From the NCBI RefSeq assembly GCF_019797845.1, contig NZ_CP081864.1:1302001-1366000 (forward strand): a stretch of 64,000 nt of DNA, written 5' to 3'. This DNA comes from Symbiopectobacterium purcellii. Lineage in GTDB: Bacteria; Pseudomonadota; Gammaproteobacteria; Enterobacterales; Enterobacteriaceae. Positions 1 through 8,607 of the stretch are shown here, piece after piece (within the stretch, counting starts at the first letter, position 1; each line of letters begins with the position of its first letter). Under the pieces are notes generated by a model, which made no database searches, was not told the DNA's origin, and saw only the letters and a program-made list of their open reading frames with translations. The position numbers were made by a program, and so were the translations under genes.

Positions 1-37
1 CTTGAATTACGACGGGTATATTTCAGATAGAGGTGTT

Positions 38-943
38 ATGAACTTATCCATAAAACAATTGAGGGCATTTATTGCGCTCACGGAAACTGAAAACTTTACC
101 CGGGCAGCGCAGAAAATAAACTTGTCGCAGCCTGCCTTTAGCGCGTTGATCGCGACATTGGAAGATGAGGTGGGATATCGTCTTTTTGACCGTGATACGC
201 GCAAGGTACAGTTAAACGGAAATGGCATCCACTTTATTGATATTGCTCGTCGACTCATTCAGTCACATGATGACGCCGTCGTGGAGATTCAGTCGTATGC
301 CACCGGATACAAAGGCAAAATTGTATTGGCAGTGTTGCCCTCAATGGCGGTGGAATGGTTGCCGAAGGTGCTGGCACAGCATCATCGCGCACATCCTGAT
401 ATCAAGGTTGAATTGTTGGATACGCAGTGGGATCGCTGCCTAAAAGCTATTCTGGATGGGCGCGCGGATCTGGCATTAACCGCAGGTCAGCCTTCTCCGG
501 GCACGTTCAGTTCCCGAATGCTGTTTGCCGATGAGTTTTTCCTGATTTGCCATCGCAATCACCCTCTGGCACAGCGCCAGAGCGTTGACGTTGCCGAAGT
601 GGCGCAGCACGCCTTTGTGGGCTTATCTCAGGGGACCAGCATCCGTCAGTACACCGATCAACTGATGGCGCCGCACAGTTTTAACTACGTGCTTGAAGTG
701 CGTCAACTGACCACCATGATGGGGCTGGTTGCGGCCAACTATGGGGTGAGCATTGTGACTGGCCTGACGCTGTTTCAGTTTCAGCACAAAGATATCGCAA
801 TTGTGCCGTTTCGCGATCTGTCGTTACAGCGTGGCATCTATCTGGTGACCGACAAAGAGCGGCAGTTGTCGCAATGTGCCAAAGAGTTCTATGAATTTTT
901 GCTGGAAAAAGCGGAGAGTTTCACCCCGCGCTCAGTATCCTGA
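38..943 (+). CDS. LysR-family transcriptional regulator
   Basis: The 301-residue product has the standard LysR layout. A winged helix-turn-helix lies at about residues 5-65, with the family pattern of 'LRAFIALTETENFTRAAQ' followed by 'LSQPAFSALIATLE', and a periplasmic-binding-like effector domain covers about residues 90-295. Such proteins bind DNA as oligomers and respond to a small ligand. The start at 38 is chosen because AGAGG lies just upstream; an in-frame TTG at 2 has no ribosome site visible in the window. The gene converges on ypfN. No divergently transcribed target is visible because the window begins here, so the regulon cannot be guessed. Family membership is certain; the ligand is unknown. 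Confidence 0.9.
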   Translation: MNLSIKQLRAFIALTETENFTRAAQKINLSQPAFSALIATLEDEVGYRLFDRDTRKVQLNGNGIHFIDIARRLIQSHDDAVVEIQSYATGYKGKIVLAVLPSMAVEWLPKVLAQHHRAHPDIKVELLDTQWDRCLKAILDGRADLALTAGQPSPGTFSSRMLFADEFFLICHRNHPLAQRQSVDVAEVAQHAFVGLSQGTSIRQYTDQLMAPHSFNYVLEVRQLTTMMGLVAANYGVSIVTGLTLFQFQHKDIAIVPFRDLSLQRGIYLVTDKERQLSQCAKEFYEFLLEKAESFTPRSVS

Positions 944-952
944 CGCTTTATT

Positions 953-977
953 AAAAAACGGCCCACCGGGCATGGGC
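953..977 (-). terminator. Rho-independent terminator of the yffB-dapE-ypfN unit
   Basis: On the minus strand a GCCCA/TGGGC stem is followed by CG and a run of six T. It lies just past the ypfN stop and in the short gap to the converging LysR gene. Confidence 0.65.
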
Positions 978-992
978 TGGAAGAGGAAACCA

Positions 993-1187
993 TCAGGGTT
1001 TTTTCTCCGGCCAGTCATCTTCTTTATCCCACTCGGCATTGTTGTCTCTGTGAGGAGGCAGTTCCGGTTTATTCTTGAGAAAGCGTTTATGGTCGAGGCG
1101 GCTCAGTTCTTTCATGCCATTAATTACCATGCCAACCAGAATAATCAGAATCACCCACCAGTAATCAGCCAGCCACGACATGTTCAA
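993..1187 (-). CDS. ypfN: YpfN family small membrane protein
   Basis: This 64-residue protein has one N-terminal membrane segment (about residues 5-22, '[19 protein letters not shown]') followed by a charged cytoplasmic tail rich in K, D, E and P. Size and pattern match the UPF0370 family member YpfN that follows dapE in enterobacteria. The start overlaps the stop of the upstream M15 peptidase gene; the methionine two codons further in (1181) is an alternative start and matches the usual family N terminus better. Function is not established. Confidence 0.85.
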   Translation of the reverse strand: MNMSWLADYWWVILIILVGMVINGMKELSRLDHKRFLKNKPELPPHRDNNAEWDKEDDWPEKKP

Positions 1188-1858
1188 TCCTCATCAATAT
1201 TCATGATAAAGCGGGAAAAAATATCAGGCAGGTGCGGGCGTAACCAAGCATCTCCCGCGATATCTTCATGTTGCCAGGCTTCCAGAATAACCTCTGGCGT
1301 CAACTGTTGCGCCGCCGGTCTGGCCAAGGGGTGGTAGCTGATGTGCCAGGGTTCTATCGCTACGCCGCCGCGGTCGTGGGCAAAGGGGCGGTAAAAATCG
1401 AACTGCGCCATATGCGCAGTAAGCCAGTCGTTCAGTTCAGCAAAATAACCGTCCGCCTGATATTCCCACGGCTCCAGTTGCAGGCGGGCACCCTGAGGTA
1501 GGCGTGACGGATCGTAGATATCAAGTTCAGTGCCCCAGTGATGGCGGCTGGCGCCCGGCAGGGCAGACCAGCGCAATATCGCGGCACAGCGTTCCGCCAC
1601 AGAAAGCGCTGCTGCCACCAGCGGCTGGCTGTTTTTATCCAGCAACGGGCGCTCGCCGTTGAATTTTTGATTCCAGATGTGGCGCTGGCGGGCAAAGTCA
1701 CGAAAGGTGCTGGCGGGCTGTAGCTGAAAGCCATCACGCGCAGCCGCCTGCTGTAAGCCAGTAAAGGCGGCGAGGGCGGCCGGTTGCAGGCTGTGTGTCT
1801 CACCGAGCGGGACAAGGTGCTCACGGGTTTTCCCCGTGAGCATGGCGTGCGTCATCAT
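1184..1858 (-). CDS. M15-family D-alanyl-D-alanine carboxypeptidase-like metallopeptidase
   Basis: The 224-residue product is a zinc peptidase of the LAS/M15 type. It shows the signature [10 protein letters not shown] near residue 110 (S-x-H-x6-D zinc ligands) and a downstream EPWH carrying the second histidine ligand. Enzymes of this family cleave D-Ala-D-Ala bonds in peptidoglycan. No clear signal peptide is visible, so a cytoplasmic role in recycled muropeptides is as possible as an envelope role. The start is set at 1858, where ATGATG overlaps the dapE stop (ATGA), so the two genes are probably translationally coupled. E. coli lacks this gene between dapE and ypfN. Confidence 0.82.
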   Translation of the reverse strand: MMTHAMLTGKTREHLVPLGETHSLQPAALAAFTGLQQAAARDGFQLQPASTFRDFARQRHIWNQKFNGERPLLDKNSQPLVAAALSVAERCAAILRWSALPGASRHHWGTELDIYDPSRLPQGARLQLEPWEYQADGYFAELNDWLTAHMAQFDFYRPFAHDRGGVAIEPWHISYHPLARPAAQQLTPEVILEAWQHEDIAGDAWLRPHLPDIFSRFIMNIDED

Positions 1859-2982
1859 GCGATGAGCTGCTCCATAATGCGTTGATAAATGCGACTCAGT
1901 AATTGCAGGTCGGCGGCGCTGACGCACTCGTCCACTTTGTGGATGGTGGTGTTTACCGGGCCAAGTTCTACCACCTGTGCGCCCATCTGCGCGATAAAGC
2001 GCCCATCCGACGTGCCACCATTGGTCAGCAACTCCGGGGTGATTTCGCTGTAATGCTCAACGGCGGTCACCACGGCATCGACCAGATCCCCCGGCGGGGT
2101 TAAAAAGGGTTGGCCGGAGAGGTTCCAGTTTAGCGTGTAGTTAAGCTGGTGGCGATCCAAGAGGGCGGCGACGCGGGCTTTAATCACGTCGTCCGTCAAC
2201 GCTGTGCTAAAGCGGAAATTAAACTGCACAAACAGCTCGCCGGGGATCACGTTATTGCTGCCAGTGCCCGCGTTGATGTTCGCAATTTGCATGCTGGTGG
2301 GGGGGAAGAAGGCATTACCCTGATCCCATTCGGTGCCGACCAACTCATTCAGGGCTTCCATAGCGCGATGCACCGGGTTGTCGGCCAGATGCGGATAGGC
2401 CACGTGGCCCAGAACCCCGTGTACGGTCAGATTGGCGGTGATAGAGCCACGACGCCCGTTTTTTACCACGTCGCCCAGTTTGGTGGTGCTGGAAGGTTCA
2501 CCCACCAGACAGTAATCCAGGCGCTCATTACGTGCCATTAACGCTTCAACCACCTTCACCGTGCCGTTTACCGCACTGGCTTCTTCATCTGAGGTGATCA
2601 AAAACGCCAGGCGGCCCTGATGATGGGGATTTGCCCGTACAAACCGCTCGGCGGCCACCACCATGGCGGCAACTGACCCTTTCATGTCTGCCGCGCCGCG
2701 CCCATACAAAAAACCATCGCGCAGGGTAGGTTCAAACGGTGGGTGCTGCCAGCGGCTGGCATCACCGCTCGGAACCACATCGGTATGCCCGGCAAACGCC
2801 AGCGTTTTGCCTTCACCGCGCCATGCCCAGACATTTTCGGTATCGCCGAAATCCATTTTTTCAATGGTAAAGCCCACCGCTTTCAGGCGTTCAATCAGTA
2901 GTGCTTGACACCCTTCATCGCGCGGGCTGAGCGATGGGCGTTTAATCAATTCTTGTGCAAGTTCTAAAACGGGGCAGGACAT
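1855..2982 (-). CDS. dapE: Succinyl-diaminopimelate desuccinylase
   Basis: DapE hydrolyses N-succinyl-LL-2,6-diaminopimelate to succinate and LL-DAP in the lysine and peptidoglycan precursor pathway in the cytoplasm. The 375-residue frame has normal family length. Di-zinc M20 motifs are intact: '[11 protein letters not shown]' near residue 65, 'GRGAADMKG' near 97, and 'TSDEEASA' near 130 with the catalytic glutamate. The gene sits one base after yffB and overlaps the M15 peptidase gene, which suggests one operon yffB-dapE-peptidase-ypfN. Confidence 0.97.
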   Translation of the reverse strand: MSCPVLELAQELIKRPSLSPRDEGCQALLIERLKAVGFTIEKMDFGDTENVWAWRGEGKTLAFAGHTDVVPSGDASRWQHPPFEPTLRDGFLYGRGAADMKGSVAAMVVAAERFVRANPHHQGRLAFLITSDEEASAVNGTVKVVEALMARNERLDYCLVGEPSSTTKLGDVVKNGRRGSITANLTVHGVLGHVAYPHLADNPVHRAMEALNELVGTEWDQGNAFFPPTSMQIANINAGTGSNNVIPGELFVQFNFRFSTALTDDVIKARVAALLDRHQLNYTLNWNLSGQPFLTPPGDLVDAVVTAVEHYSEITPELLTNGGTSDGRFIAQMGAQVVELGPVNTTIHKVDECVSAADLQLLSRIYQRIMEQLIA

Positions 2983-2983
2983 C

Positions 2984-3346
2984 TCACTCTTTCTCCGCGG
3001 TAAAGGCGTGGTAACTTTCGGCCGTGAAGCCTAACAGGGCGCGCTCGCCGCTCACCAGTAGCGGGCGTTTGATCAAGGCTGGATGGGCCAGCAGCAGGGC
3101 GCAGGCGCTTTCGGGATCGGTGACAGCGGCGCGCTCAGCGTCACTTAACTGGCGCCAGGTGGTTCCGCGCGTATTGAGCAACGGTTGCCAATCACCGACA
3201 AGACGAATAAAGGCGGTTAATTGCGCATGTTCCAACCCATCGCCACGGTAATCATGAAACTGATAGGCAATCTGATGCGCTTCCAGCCAGCGTCGTGCTT
3301 TTTTGATGGTATCGCAGTTTTTGATACCGTACATCATCAGCGTCAT
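2984..3346 (-). CDS. yffB: ArsC/Spx-family reductase YffB
   Basis: The 120-residue protein is a thioredoxin-fold ArsC-like protein. It begins with the family pattern [12 protein letters not shown], with a single cysteine at about residue 11, and carries '[10 protein letters not shown]' and 'IKRPLL' as in E. coli YffB. YffB is annotated as an ArsC family reductase but its physiological substrate is not firmly known; it lacks the extra cysteines of true arsenate reductases. It is the first gene of the minus-strand dapE unit and is divergent from ypfM. Confidence 0.9.
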   Translation of the reverse strand: MTLMMYGIKNCDTIKKARRWLEAHQIAYQFHDYRGDGLEHAQLTAFIRLVGDWQPLLNTRGTTWRQLSDAERAAVTDPESACALLLAHPALIKRPLLVSGERALLGFTAESYHAFTAEKE

Positions 3347-3540
3347 GGTGATAACAGTCCTTTCTCATCGGGAGGCCATTAAGGCGGCAGGTGAATGTGT
3401 CAGCATGCCGAAAAATGGCCGGGAGATCCACCGATGCAATCTGCTCAGAATGGGATCGTGTTCGCTTTTTATTCGACAGGAAAACGTTTCGCTGGTTAAA
3501 AAGTGGGTGTATACTGGCCGCAGTTAATCACCAGGGGGAC

Positions 3541-3606
3541 ATGATGATAGAAGTAGAAGTGCGTCACTGGAAAGACTTCATTGAAGAAATGCTACGTAAA
3601 AAATAA
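3541..3606 (+). CDS. ypfM: YpfM-like very small protein (21 aa)
   Basis: A 21-codon frame starts at 3541 (or at the second ATG, 3544) behind a strong ribosome site, AGGGGG, seven bases upstream. The peptide resembles the 19-residue E. coli YpfM: both share the core WKDFIE followed by MLRK. E. coli ypfM also lies divergent from yffB-dapE, so position supports the call. A TATACT box at 3510-3515 could be its -10 element. The role of YpfM is unknown; the charged amphipathic peptide has no membrane segment. Confidence 0.8.
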   Translation: MMIEVEVRHWKDFIEEMLRKK

Positions 3607-3677
3607 TTATCGGTTACCTAGTTTTTTCCCATTGATAGATTTGAGTACAGAACCAGGAACAACATTCCACCCAATGC

Positions 3678-3710
3678 AAAGGCAGCCAGAACGTTCTGAC
3701 TGCCTTTTTT
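3678..3710 (+). terminator. Terminator downstream of ypfM
   Basis: AAAGGCAG pairs with CTGCCTTT, and inside it CAGAA pairs with TTCTG. The hairpin is followed by a run of T. It lies about 70 bases after the ypfM stop. Confidence 0.7.
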
Positions 3711-3797
3711 CATGGGTAAAATGAGGAAATCTTGAGTGTTTTACTCAGGAAATTGTGATTTAAAACAATGGTAGATGTATTTATGATTATATATCAA

Positions 3798-4496
3798 TTA
3801 GTTATTTTTTATCGCGTAATCTGCCGCAGCAATGGCATGCAGATAGCTGGTATCAAAAAGGGGAATTTTTGTATCAGATTGATGGATTAAAAGGGGAATT
3901 TCAGTGCAGCCCAGAATCACGCCCTCAGCACCTTGCTGGGCCAGTTGATCGATGATGGTGCTAAATGCTTGCCGTGAACGGTCATTCACTATGCCGCGGC
4001 ACAGCTCTTCGTAAATGACTCGGTTGATCTCGTCGCGTTGATCGGGTTGTGGAACAATGACATCGATGCCGTGGCGCTCTCGTAAGCGGCCACGGTAGAA
4101 ATCCTGCTCCATGGTATAGCGAGTCCCCAATAAGCCGACGCGCGTCATGCCACGCTGTTTCAGACTGTCAGCAGTGGCATCGGCGATATGCAATACCGGT
4201 AATTGGCAGGCGTTTTCTACCGGCTCAGCCACCTTGTGCATGGTGTTGGTACAGATGACGATCGCTTCTGCGCCTGCCCGACGTAGCCCGAGGGCAATGT
4301 CAGAAAGCTGCTGTGCCGCCTGCTCCCATGCGCCTTGTGCCTGGAGTTGCTCGATATCATGAAAGTCTACGCTGTGCAGTATCAGTTTCGCCGAGTGTAA
4401 GCCACCCAGACGCTGCTGAATGCGTTCGTTAATCAGACGGTAGTAGGGCACGGTGGATTCCCAACTCATGCCGCCGATCAATCCAAGGGTTTTCAT
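3798..4496 (-). CDS. Aspartate/glutamate racemase family protein
   Basis: The 232-residue protein belongs to the Asp/Glu/hydantoin racemase superfamily and resembles YgeA-type amino acid racemases. It opens with LGLIGGMSWESTVPYY and carries both catalytic cysteine contexts, 'ICTNTMHK' near residue 82 and 'LGCTEIPLL' near residue 195, so cofactor-independent racemisation looks possible. The start at 4496 is preferred over an upstream in-frame methionine because GGAT lies just upstream and the family begins MKTLGLIGG. It stands alone between two convergent or divergent units, at a junction where E. coli-like synteny breaks. The exact substrate is not predictable. Confidence 0.85.
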   Translation of the reverse strand: MKTLGLIGGMSWESTVPYYRLINERIQQRLGGLHSAKLILHSVDFHDIEQLQAQGAWEQAAQQLSDIALGLRRAGAEAIVICTNTMHKVAEPVENACQLPVLHIADATADSLKQRGMTRVGLLGTRYTMEQDFYRGRLRERHGIDVIVPQPDQRDEINRVIYEELCRGIVNDRSRQAFSTIIDQLAQQGAEGVILGCTEIPLLIHQSDTKIPLFDTSYLHAIAAADYAIKNN

Positions 4497-4638
4497 CGTT
4501 CGTTTATCCTGAGGGTCATTTACGGTTGCCCGACACAGTGTGTGGGGAGAAAACGGTAACAAAGGTGTCTCATTTCAAACTATTGGTAAATCGGAGCGTA
4601 TATTTAGCGATTTTCATCACTTTTTATCCAAGTTCAAC

Positions 4639-4667
4639 TGGACAAATGCGTTACTAATTGCTGTACT
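4639..4667 (+). promoter_or_regulatory. Candidate cspE promoter
   Basis: TGGACA at 4639-4644 and TGTACT at 4662-4667 are separated by 17 bases. The predicted start leaves a leader of about 45 bases, in which GACACA can pair with TGTGTC before cspE. Confidence 0.45.
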
Positions 4668-4716
4668 GTACCGGACACACATTTTGTGTCTTTCATTCAT
4701 GTTAAAGGTAAGTTTG

Positions 4717-4926
4717 ATGTCTAAGATTAAAGGTAGCGTTAAGTGGTTCAATGAGTCCAAAGGTTTTGGTTTCATCACTCCGGAAGACGGCAGCAAAGAT
4801 GTATTCGTACATTTCTCTGCAATCATGAGCAATGGCTTCAAAACTCTGGCTGAAGGTCAGCGCGTAGAGTTTGAAATCACTGACGGTGCTAAAGGCCCAT
4901 CTGCGGCTAACGTTATCGCTATTTAA
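4717..4926 (+). CDS. cspE: Cold shock-like protein CspE
   Basis: This 69-residue OB-fold protein binds single-stranded RNA and DNA and acts as an RNA chaperone and transcription antiterminator. RNP1 (KGFGFITP, about residues 15-22) and RNP2 (VFVHFSAI, about 29-36) are intact. The sequence is nearly the E. coli CspE sequence, and the neighbour crcB is the same as in E. coli, which favours CspE over CspC. The start follows AAGGTAAG. A strong terminator follows the stop, so the gene is probably monocistronic. Confidence 0.95.
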   Translation: MSKIKGSVKWFNESKGFGFITPEDGSKDVFVHFSAIMSNGFKTLAEGQRVEFEITDGAKGPSAANVIAI

Positions 4927-4942
4927 TAATACCGATTTCTTG

Positions 4943-4970
4943 AAAACCCGCCTTATGGCGGGTTTTTTTT
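4943..4970. terminator. Terminator between cspE and crcB
   Basis: A perfect AACCCGCC/GGCGGGTT stem with loop TTAT and T run on the plus strand ends cspE. The A run on its left side could also stop minus-strand transcripts from crcB. Confidence 0.9.
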
Positions 4971-4979
4971 ATCCTGTTT

Positions 4980-5363
4980 TCAGGATACCAGCCAGTTGAC
5001 CAGTGCGAATGCCAGCGCCGTCATGAGCAGCGAGCCTACCAGATTACACAGAATGTTAATGGCTGCCGCTGAGAGTTGACCCTGGTTGATAAACAGGAAG
5101 GTCTCCGCCGAGAAGGTGGAAAATGTGGTTAATCCGCCACACAGCCCAGTGGTTATCAGCAGCTTCCAATGTGGCGGTACTTCCGCATGACGCGAAAAGT
5201 AGGCGAGGGCGCCACCAATGACAAAAGCGCCAATCAGGTTTGCCATCAGCGTGCCTACTGGCAGTACTGACACTGTCGTCGTGTTATAGCGCATGCCCAA
5301 TACCCACCGGGCGACGCTTCCCGCTCCGCCGCCAATAAATACGGCCAGAAACATCATCCACAT
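4980..5363 (-). CDS. crcB: Fluoride channel CrcB (Fluc)
   Basis: CrcB is a small dual-topology membrane channel that lets fluoride leave the cytoplasm. The 127-residue product has four hydrophobic segments, the GxGAxxRW pattern near residues 12-20, a conserved asparagine in 'LMANLIGAF', and the hallmark GGLTTFSTF near residue 75 that lines the pore and binds the central sodium ion. The gene converges on cspE, as in E. coli. No fluoride riboswitch was recognised upstream; the upstream DNA holds an ERIC element instead. Confidence 0.95.
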   Translation of the reverse strand: MWMMFLAVFIGGGAGSVARWVLGMRYNTTTVSVLPVGTLMANLIGAFVIGGALAYFSRHAEVPPHWKLLITTGLCGGLTTFSTFSAETFLFINQGQLSAAAINILCNLVGSLLMTALAFALVNWLVS

Positions 5364-5515
5364 AATGACCTCGTGTTGTGCATTATTTTACGTTGAAAGT
5401 GATTCAGAGCGGGCAGACTCCTACGCGCCTGCTCTGAGGCGTACGTAGGCATCATCAGCCCAAAAGGCGGTTAGGGAGGAATGCCATCTCCATATGACAA
5501 AAACAGTGTAGCGGC

Positions 5516-5769
5516 TATACCCGTCATACTTCAAGTTGCAGATGCGTTGGCTACACGCGTTATTCGGCCCATCCCTGACCTCACCGCTTACGAGGCCACC
5601 GCTCGCGGCGTTCAAATCGGCTCCCGGCAGATTTTTCACCTGAATCACTTACTTCAGTAAGCACAGTGGGATGAATGAACCTCATCCTTGAGGTTCACCC
5701 TGCGGGCCAGCGCAGGCGCTGTTCAAAACCTAAACATGTTGTCCTGCAACTCGAATTATTTAGGGTATA
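5516..5769 (+). repeat. ERIC element, long form with two internal blocks (254 bp)
   Basis: The ends are the inverted ERIC termini: TATACCCGTCATACTTCAAG at 5516 and, at the right end, CTGCAACTCGAATTATTTAG followed by GGTATA. The core with GAATCACTTAC and GTAAG is present. Compared with the 127-bp copies in this window, it carries one extra block of about 75 bases after the left arm (ending near CGGCTCCCGGCAG) and a second block before the right arm. It lies between crcB and tatE. Confidence 0.88.
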
Positions 5770-5925
5770 GAAGTATCTGGACTCAAACACTGGCAATAGA
5801 CGTATCAGGAGTAGGGTCTAATTTTGTTACAAATGGATGTTGTGTTCGCGCTGTAGTAAGCATAAATAAACAATATCGGTATTTTTTCGCTGGTATTCCA
5901 GTATTCGTAATCAGGTAGGTGTGTG

Positions 5926-6135
5926 ATGGAAGGTATTAGCATTGCCAAGCTATTGGTGATTGGCGCACTGATTGTTTTACTGTTCGGCACCAATAAACTG
6001 CGCTCGTTGGGCGGTGACTTGGGGGCAGCAATTAAAGGCTTCAAGAAAGCGATGAATGACGATCAGTCAGTGAAACCGACCACCGCAGGGGATGATGCAG
6101 CACCTGCCGGTGAAATTCGTCATAACAAGGACTAA
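5926..6135 (+). CDS. tatE: Sec-independent translocase subunit TatE
   Basis: TatE is a TatA-like component of the twin-arginine translocase that exports folded proteins. The 69-residue product has an N-terminal membrane helix (about residues 5-21), the conserved FG hinge (LLFGTNKLR) and an amphipathic helix containing '[13 protein letters not shown]'. Position beside lipA and the lack of a tatBC operon identify it as TatE rather than TatA. The start at 5926 follows AGGTAGGTG; a GTG one codon earlier is less likely. Confidence 0.93.
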   Translation: MEGISIAKLLVIGALIVLLFGTNKLRSLGGDLGAAIKGFKKAMNDDQSVKPTTAGDDAAPAGEIRHNKD

Positions 6136-6146
6136 TCACCGTAATC

Positions 6147-6176
6147 AAAAAGGGCAGCCCATTGGGCTGCCCTTTT
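6147..6176. terminator. Bidirectional terminator between tatE and lipA
   Basis: AAAAGGGCAGCCCA pairs with TTGGGCTGCCCTTTT as a long perfect stem with A and T flanks, in the gap between the convergent tatE and lipA genes. Confidence 0.9.
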
Positions 6177-6236
6177 GCTGAGGTCTACGAGTAGCAGGGG
6201 CAATGTGTAACTAAATATTGTTACCCCCCGAGGCGC

Positions 6237-7202
6237 TTACTTAACCTCAATGCCTTTTGCTTGCAGATCGGCGTGATACGACGAACGCACGAACGGGCCG
6301 CAGGCTGCGTGGGTAAAGCCCATCGCCATCGCTTCGGCTTTCATCTCGTCAAACTCTTCCGGGCTCACATAACGTTTCACCGGCAGGTGATGACGGCTCG
6401 GCTGCAAATATTGCCCTAACGTCAACATGGTGACGCCGTGGCGGCGCAGGTCACGCATTACCTCAACGATCTCTGCGTTGGTTTCCCCCAGCCCAACCAT
6501 CAGGCCGGATTTGGTCTGGATTTCAGGATGCATGGCTTTGAAGTTCTCAAGCAGCTTCAATGACCACTCGTAGTTAGCACCAGGGCGTACCTGACGGTAG
6601 AGGCGCGGTACGTTTTCCAGATTGTGGTTGAACACGTCCGGCGGCGTTACGTTCAGGATATCCAACGCTTTATCCATACGGCCGCGGAAATCGGGCACCA
6701 GCGTCTCAATGCGAATGTGCGGATTTTTACGGCGAATAGCGGCGATGCAGTCGGCGAAGTGCTGTGCGCCGCCGTCGCGCAGGTCATCCCGGTCAACGGA
6801 GGTGATAACCACATAGCGCAGCCCCATGTCATGGATAGTCTGCGCCAGTTTCTCCGGCTCATTGGCATCAGGCGTCACCGGGCGACCGTGTGCCACGTCG
6901 CAGAATGGGCAACGGCGGGTACAAATGGCACCCAGAATCATAAAGGTTGCCGTGCCGTGGTTGAAACATTCGGCCAGATTCGGGCAGGAGGCTTCTTCAC
7001 AGACGGAATGCAGGCCGTTTTTGCGCATGGCCGCCTTGATGCCCTGAATACGGCTGGAATCGGCAGGTAACTTGATTTTCATCCATTCAGGTTTACGCAG
7101 TAGCTCCTGCCGCTCAGTGACGACGGTGCGTACCGGGATGAGTGCCATTTTGTCTGCATCGCGGTATTTAACGCCGCGTTCCATCTGAATCGGTTTACTC
7201 AT
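6237..7202 (-). CDS. lipA: Lipoyl synthase
   Basis: LipA is a radical SAM enzyme that inserts two sulfur atoms into protein-bound octanoyl groups. Both iron-sulfur sites are present: the auxiliary cluster motif [12 protein letters not shown] near residue 68 and the radical [11 protein letters not shown] near residue 94. The 321-residue length from 7202 equals E. coli LipA, which begins MSKPI; the in-frame extension to 7241 is not supported. lipB lies upstream on the same strand, separated by about 215 bases. Confidence 0.97.
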   Translation of the reverse strand: MSKPIQMERGVKYRDADKMALIPVRTVVTERQELLRKPEWMKIKLPADSSRIQGIKAAMRKNGLHSVCEEASCPNLAECFNHGTATFMILGAICTRRCPFCDVAHGRPVTPDANEPEKLAQTIHDMGLRYVVITSVDRDDLRDGGAQHFADCIAAIRRKNPHIRIETLVPDFRGRMDKALDILNVTPPDVFNHNLENVPRLYRQVRPGANYEWSLKLLENFKAMHPEIQTKSGLMVGLGETNAEIVEVMRDLRRHGVTMLTLGQYLQPSRHHLPVKRYVSPEEFDEMKAEAMAMGFTHAACGPFVRSSYHADLQAKGIEVK

Positions 7203-7416
7203 GATAGCCAGGTTCCAGTTCTGAATCACAGGTTGAATCATGATTTAAGCTCTATGATTCAATGGATTATGTTTCTAATTAAACTTTTTTTTAAAAACTA
7301 TAAAAAATTATACCATCATTGCTGTCTGACATTCAGCCTTTACGTCGCACAAATGCATAAATAATGTAAACGGAATGTGATTTGGCGCCGATAGGCATAA
7401 AACAAATGGCGCTTTC

Positions 7417-8106
7417 TCACGCCAACCTATTGCGCGGTGTGGGCGCCCCCTGAGTGGCCCAATCCCATACCAGCGGCGCTTGTTGCGTGTAACCAAGCTG
7501 TTGCATAAAGGTGGTTACCAATACGGGGGCGACATCTGCCACTGTCACAGCGGGTGCTTGCTGGCTGACCTGTGTCATCACCATACCCGCATAGCCGCAC
7601 GGGTTAATGCGCAAGAACGGCGTCAGGTCCATGTTGATGTTGAGTGCCAGTCCATGAAAAGAGCAGCCTTTGCGAATACGCAGACCGAGTGAACAGATTT
7701 TTGATTCTTGCACATACACACCTGGCGCATCGGCGCGGGCATGAGCGACGATGCCGAACTGCGCCAGCGTACCGACCACGGTATTTTCAATGGCGGTGAC
7801 CAGCTCTCGCACACCCACTTTTCGGCGTTTTAAATCCACCAGCACATACATCACTTGCTGACCCGGCCCATGATAGGTCACCTGACCGCCGCGATCGCTC
7901 TGGATCACCGGAATATCGCCGGTAGTGAGCAGATGCTCTGCCTTGCCTGCCTGACCTTGGGTAAAAACGGGAGGGTGCTGCACCAACCAAAGCTCATCTG
8001 CGCTCTGTGTGTCACGCGAATCGGTAAACTGATGCATCGCCAATGAGACTGGCTCATAGGGTTGTACGCCAAGCTGACGTACGATGATCTTATCCTGTAG
8101 CAACAT
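7417..8106 (-). CDS. lipB: Octanoyltransferase LipB
   Basis: LipB transfers octanoate from acyl carrier protein to lipoyl domains, the step before LipA. The 229-residue product contains '[14 protein letters not shown]' near residue 72, the catalytic lysine region 'KICSLGLRI', and the nucleophilic cysteine in 'RINPCGYAG' near residue 172. The start at 8106 matches E. coli; the 25-codon upstream extension has no homology and would run into ybeD's downstream gap. The C terminus is longer and richer in proline than in E. coli. Confidence 0.96.
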   Translation of the reverse strand: MLLQDKIIVRQLGVQPYEPVSLAMHQFTDSRDTQSADELWLVQHPPVFTQGQAGKAEHLLTTGDIPVIQSDRGGQVTYHGPGQQVMYVLVDLKRRKVGVRELVTAIENTVVGTLAQFGIVAHARADAPGVYVQESKICSLGLRIRKGCSFHGLALNINMDLTPFLRINPCGYAGMVMTQVSQQAPAVTVADVAPVLVTTFMQQLGYTQQAPLVWDWATQGAPTPRNRLA

Positions 8107-8219
8107 CGTGATCTTCAGGTTAAGGAAAACAATGGAGCCGATTATAGTCGCGGGAAGCGCCAGCGAACAGCACTGAAACACATTTTCCCGCGATTATCCG
8201 GCCAGGCAGGGTCATGCCC

Positions 8220-8483
8220 TTACAGCACGACGCGCACGATATCGATAGCGCCCAGCTCTTCATAGAGCGTCTCGACTTGCTCAATGTGCGTGGCAGTCAT
8301 GGTGATGGAAACCGAATGGTAATTACCTTTGCTGCTCGGTTTGACCTGTGGGCTATAGTCACCCGGCGCATGGCGTTGCACCACTTCGACAACGCGGTCT
8401 ACCAATTCTGGCTGCGCGTGTCCCATCACCCGGTAGGTGAATGAGCAGGGAAATTCGAGCAGTTCATTGAGTTTGGTTTTCAT
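8220..8483 (-). CDS. ybeD: DUF493 family protein YbeD
   Basis: This 87-residue protein is nearly identical in pattern to E. coli YbeD, a small ferredoxin-like alpha/beta protein (DUF493). The conserved stretches 'KLNELLEFP', '[13 protein letters not shown]' and '[13 protein letters not shown]' are all present. Its biochemical role is unknown; resemblance to regulatory ACT-type domains is reported for the family. The start at 8483 is chosen because GGAGAA lies eight bases upstream and the family begins MKTKL. It sits between dacA and lipB, as in E. coli. Confidence 0.93.
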   Translation of the reverse strand: MKTKLNELLEFPCSFTYRVMGHAQPELVDRVVEVVQRHAPGDYSPQVKPSSKGNYHSVSITMTATHIEQVETLYEELGAIDIVRVVL

Positions 8484-8607
8484 GTGTTCTCCAGATGGAT
8501 CGGTGCCCATGCTGATGATAGCGTTTGGTTCAACATAAAGTATAACTCCCGCCGCAGCGGGAGTAATCATCTCTGAATATGGGGCCAAAAATGGCTAATC
8601 CAAGGGC

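Noticed and set aside
5516..5769. Insertion sequence or transposase-dependent MITE
   Set aside because: The inverted ends and core match ERIC elements, no transposase gene is present and no clear target-site duplication was seen.
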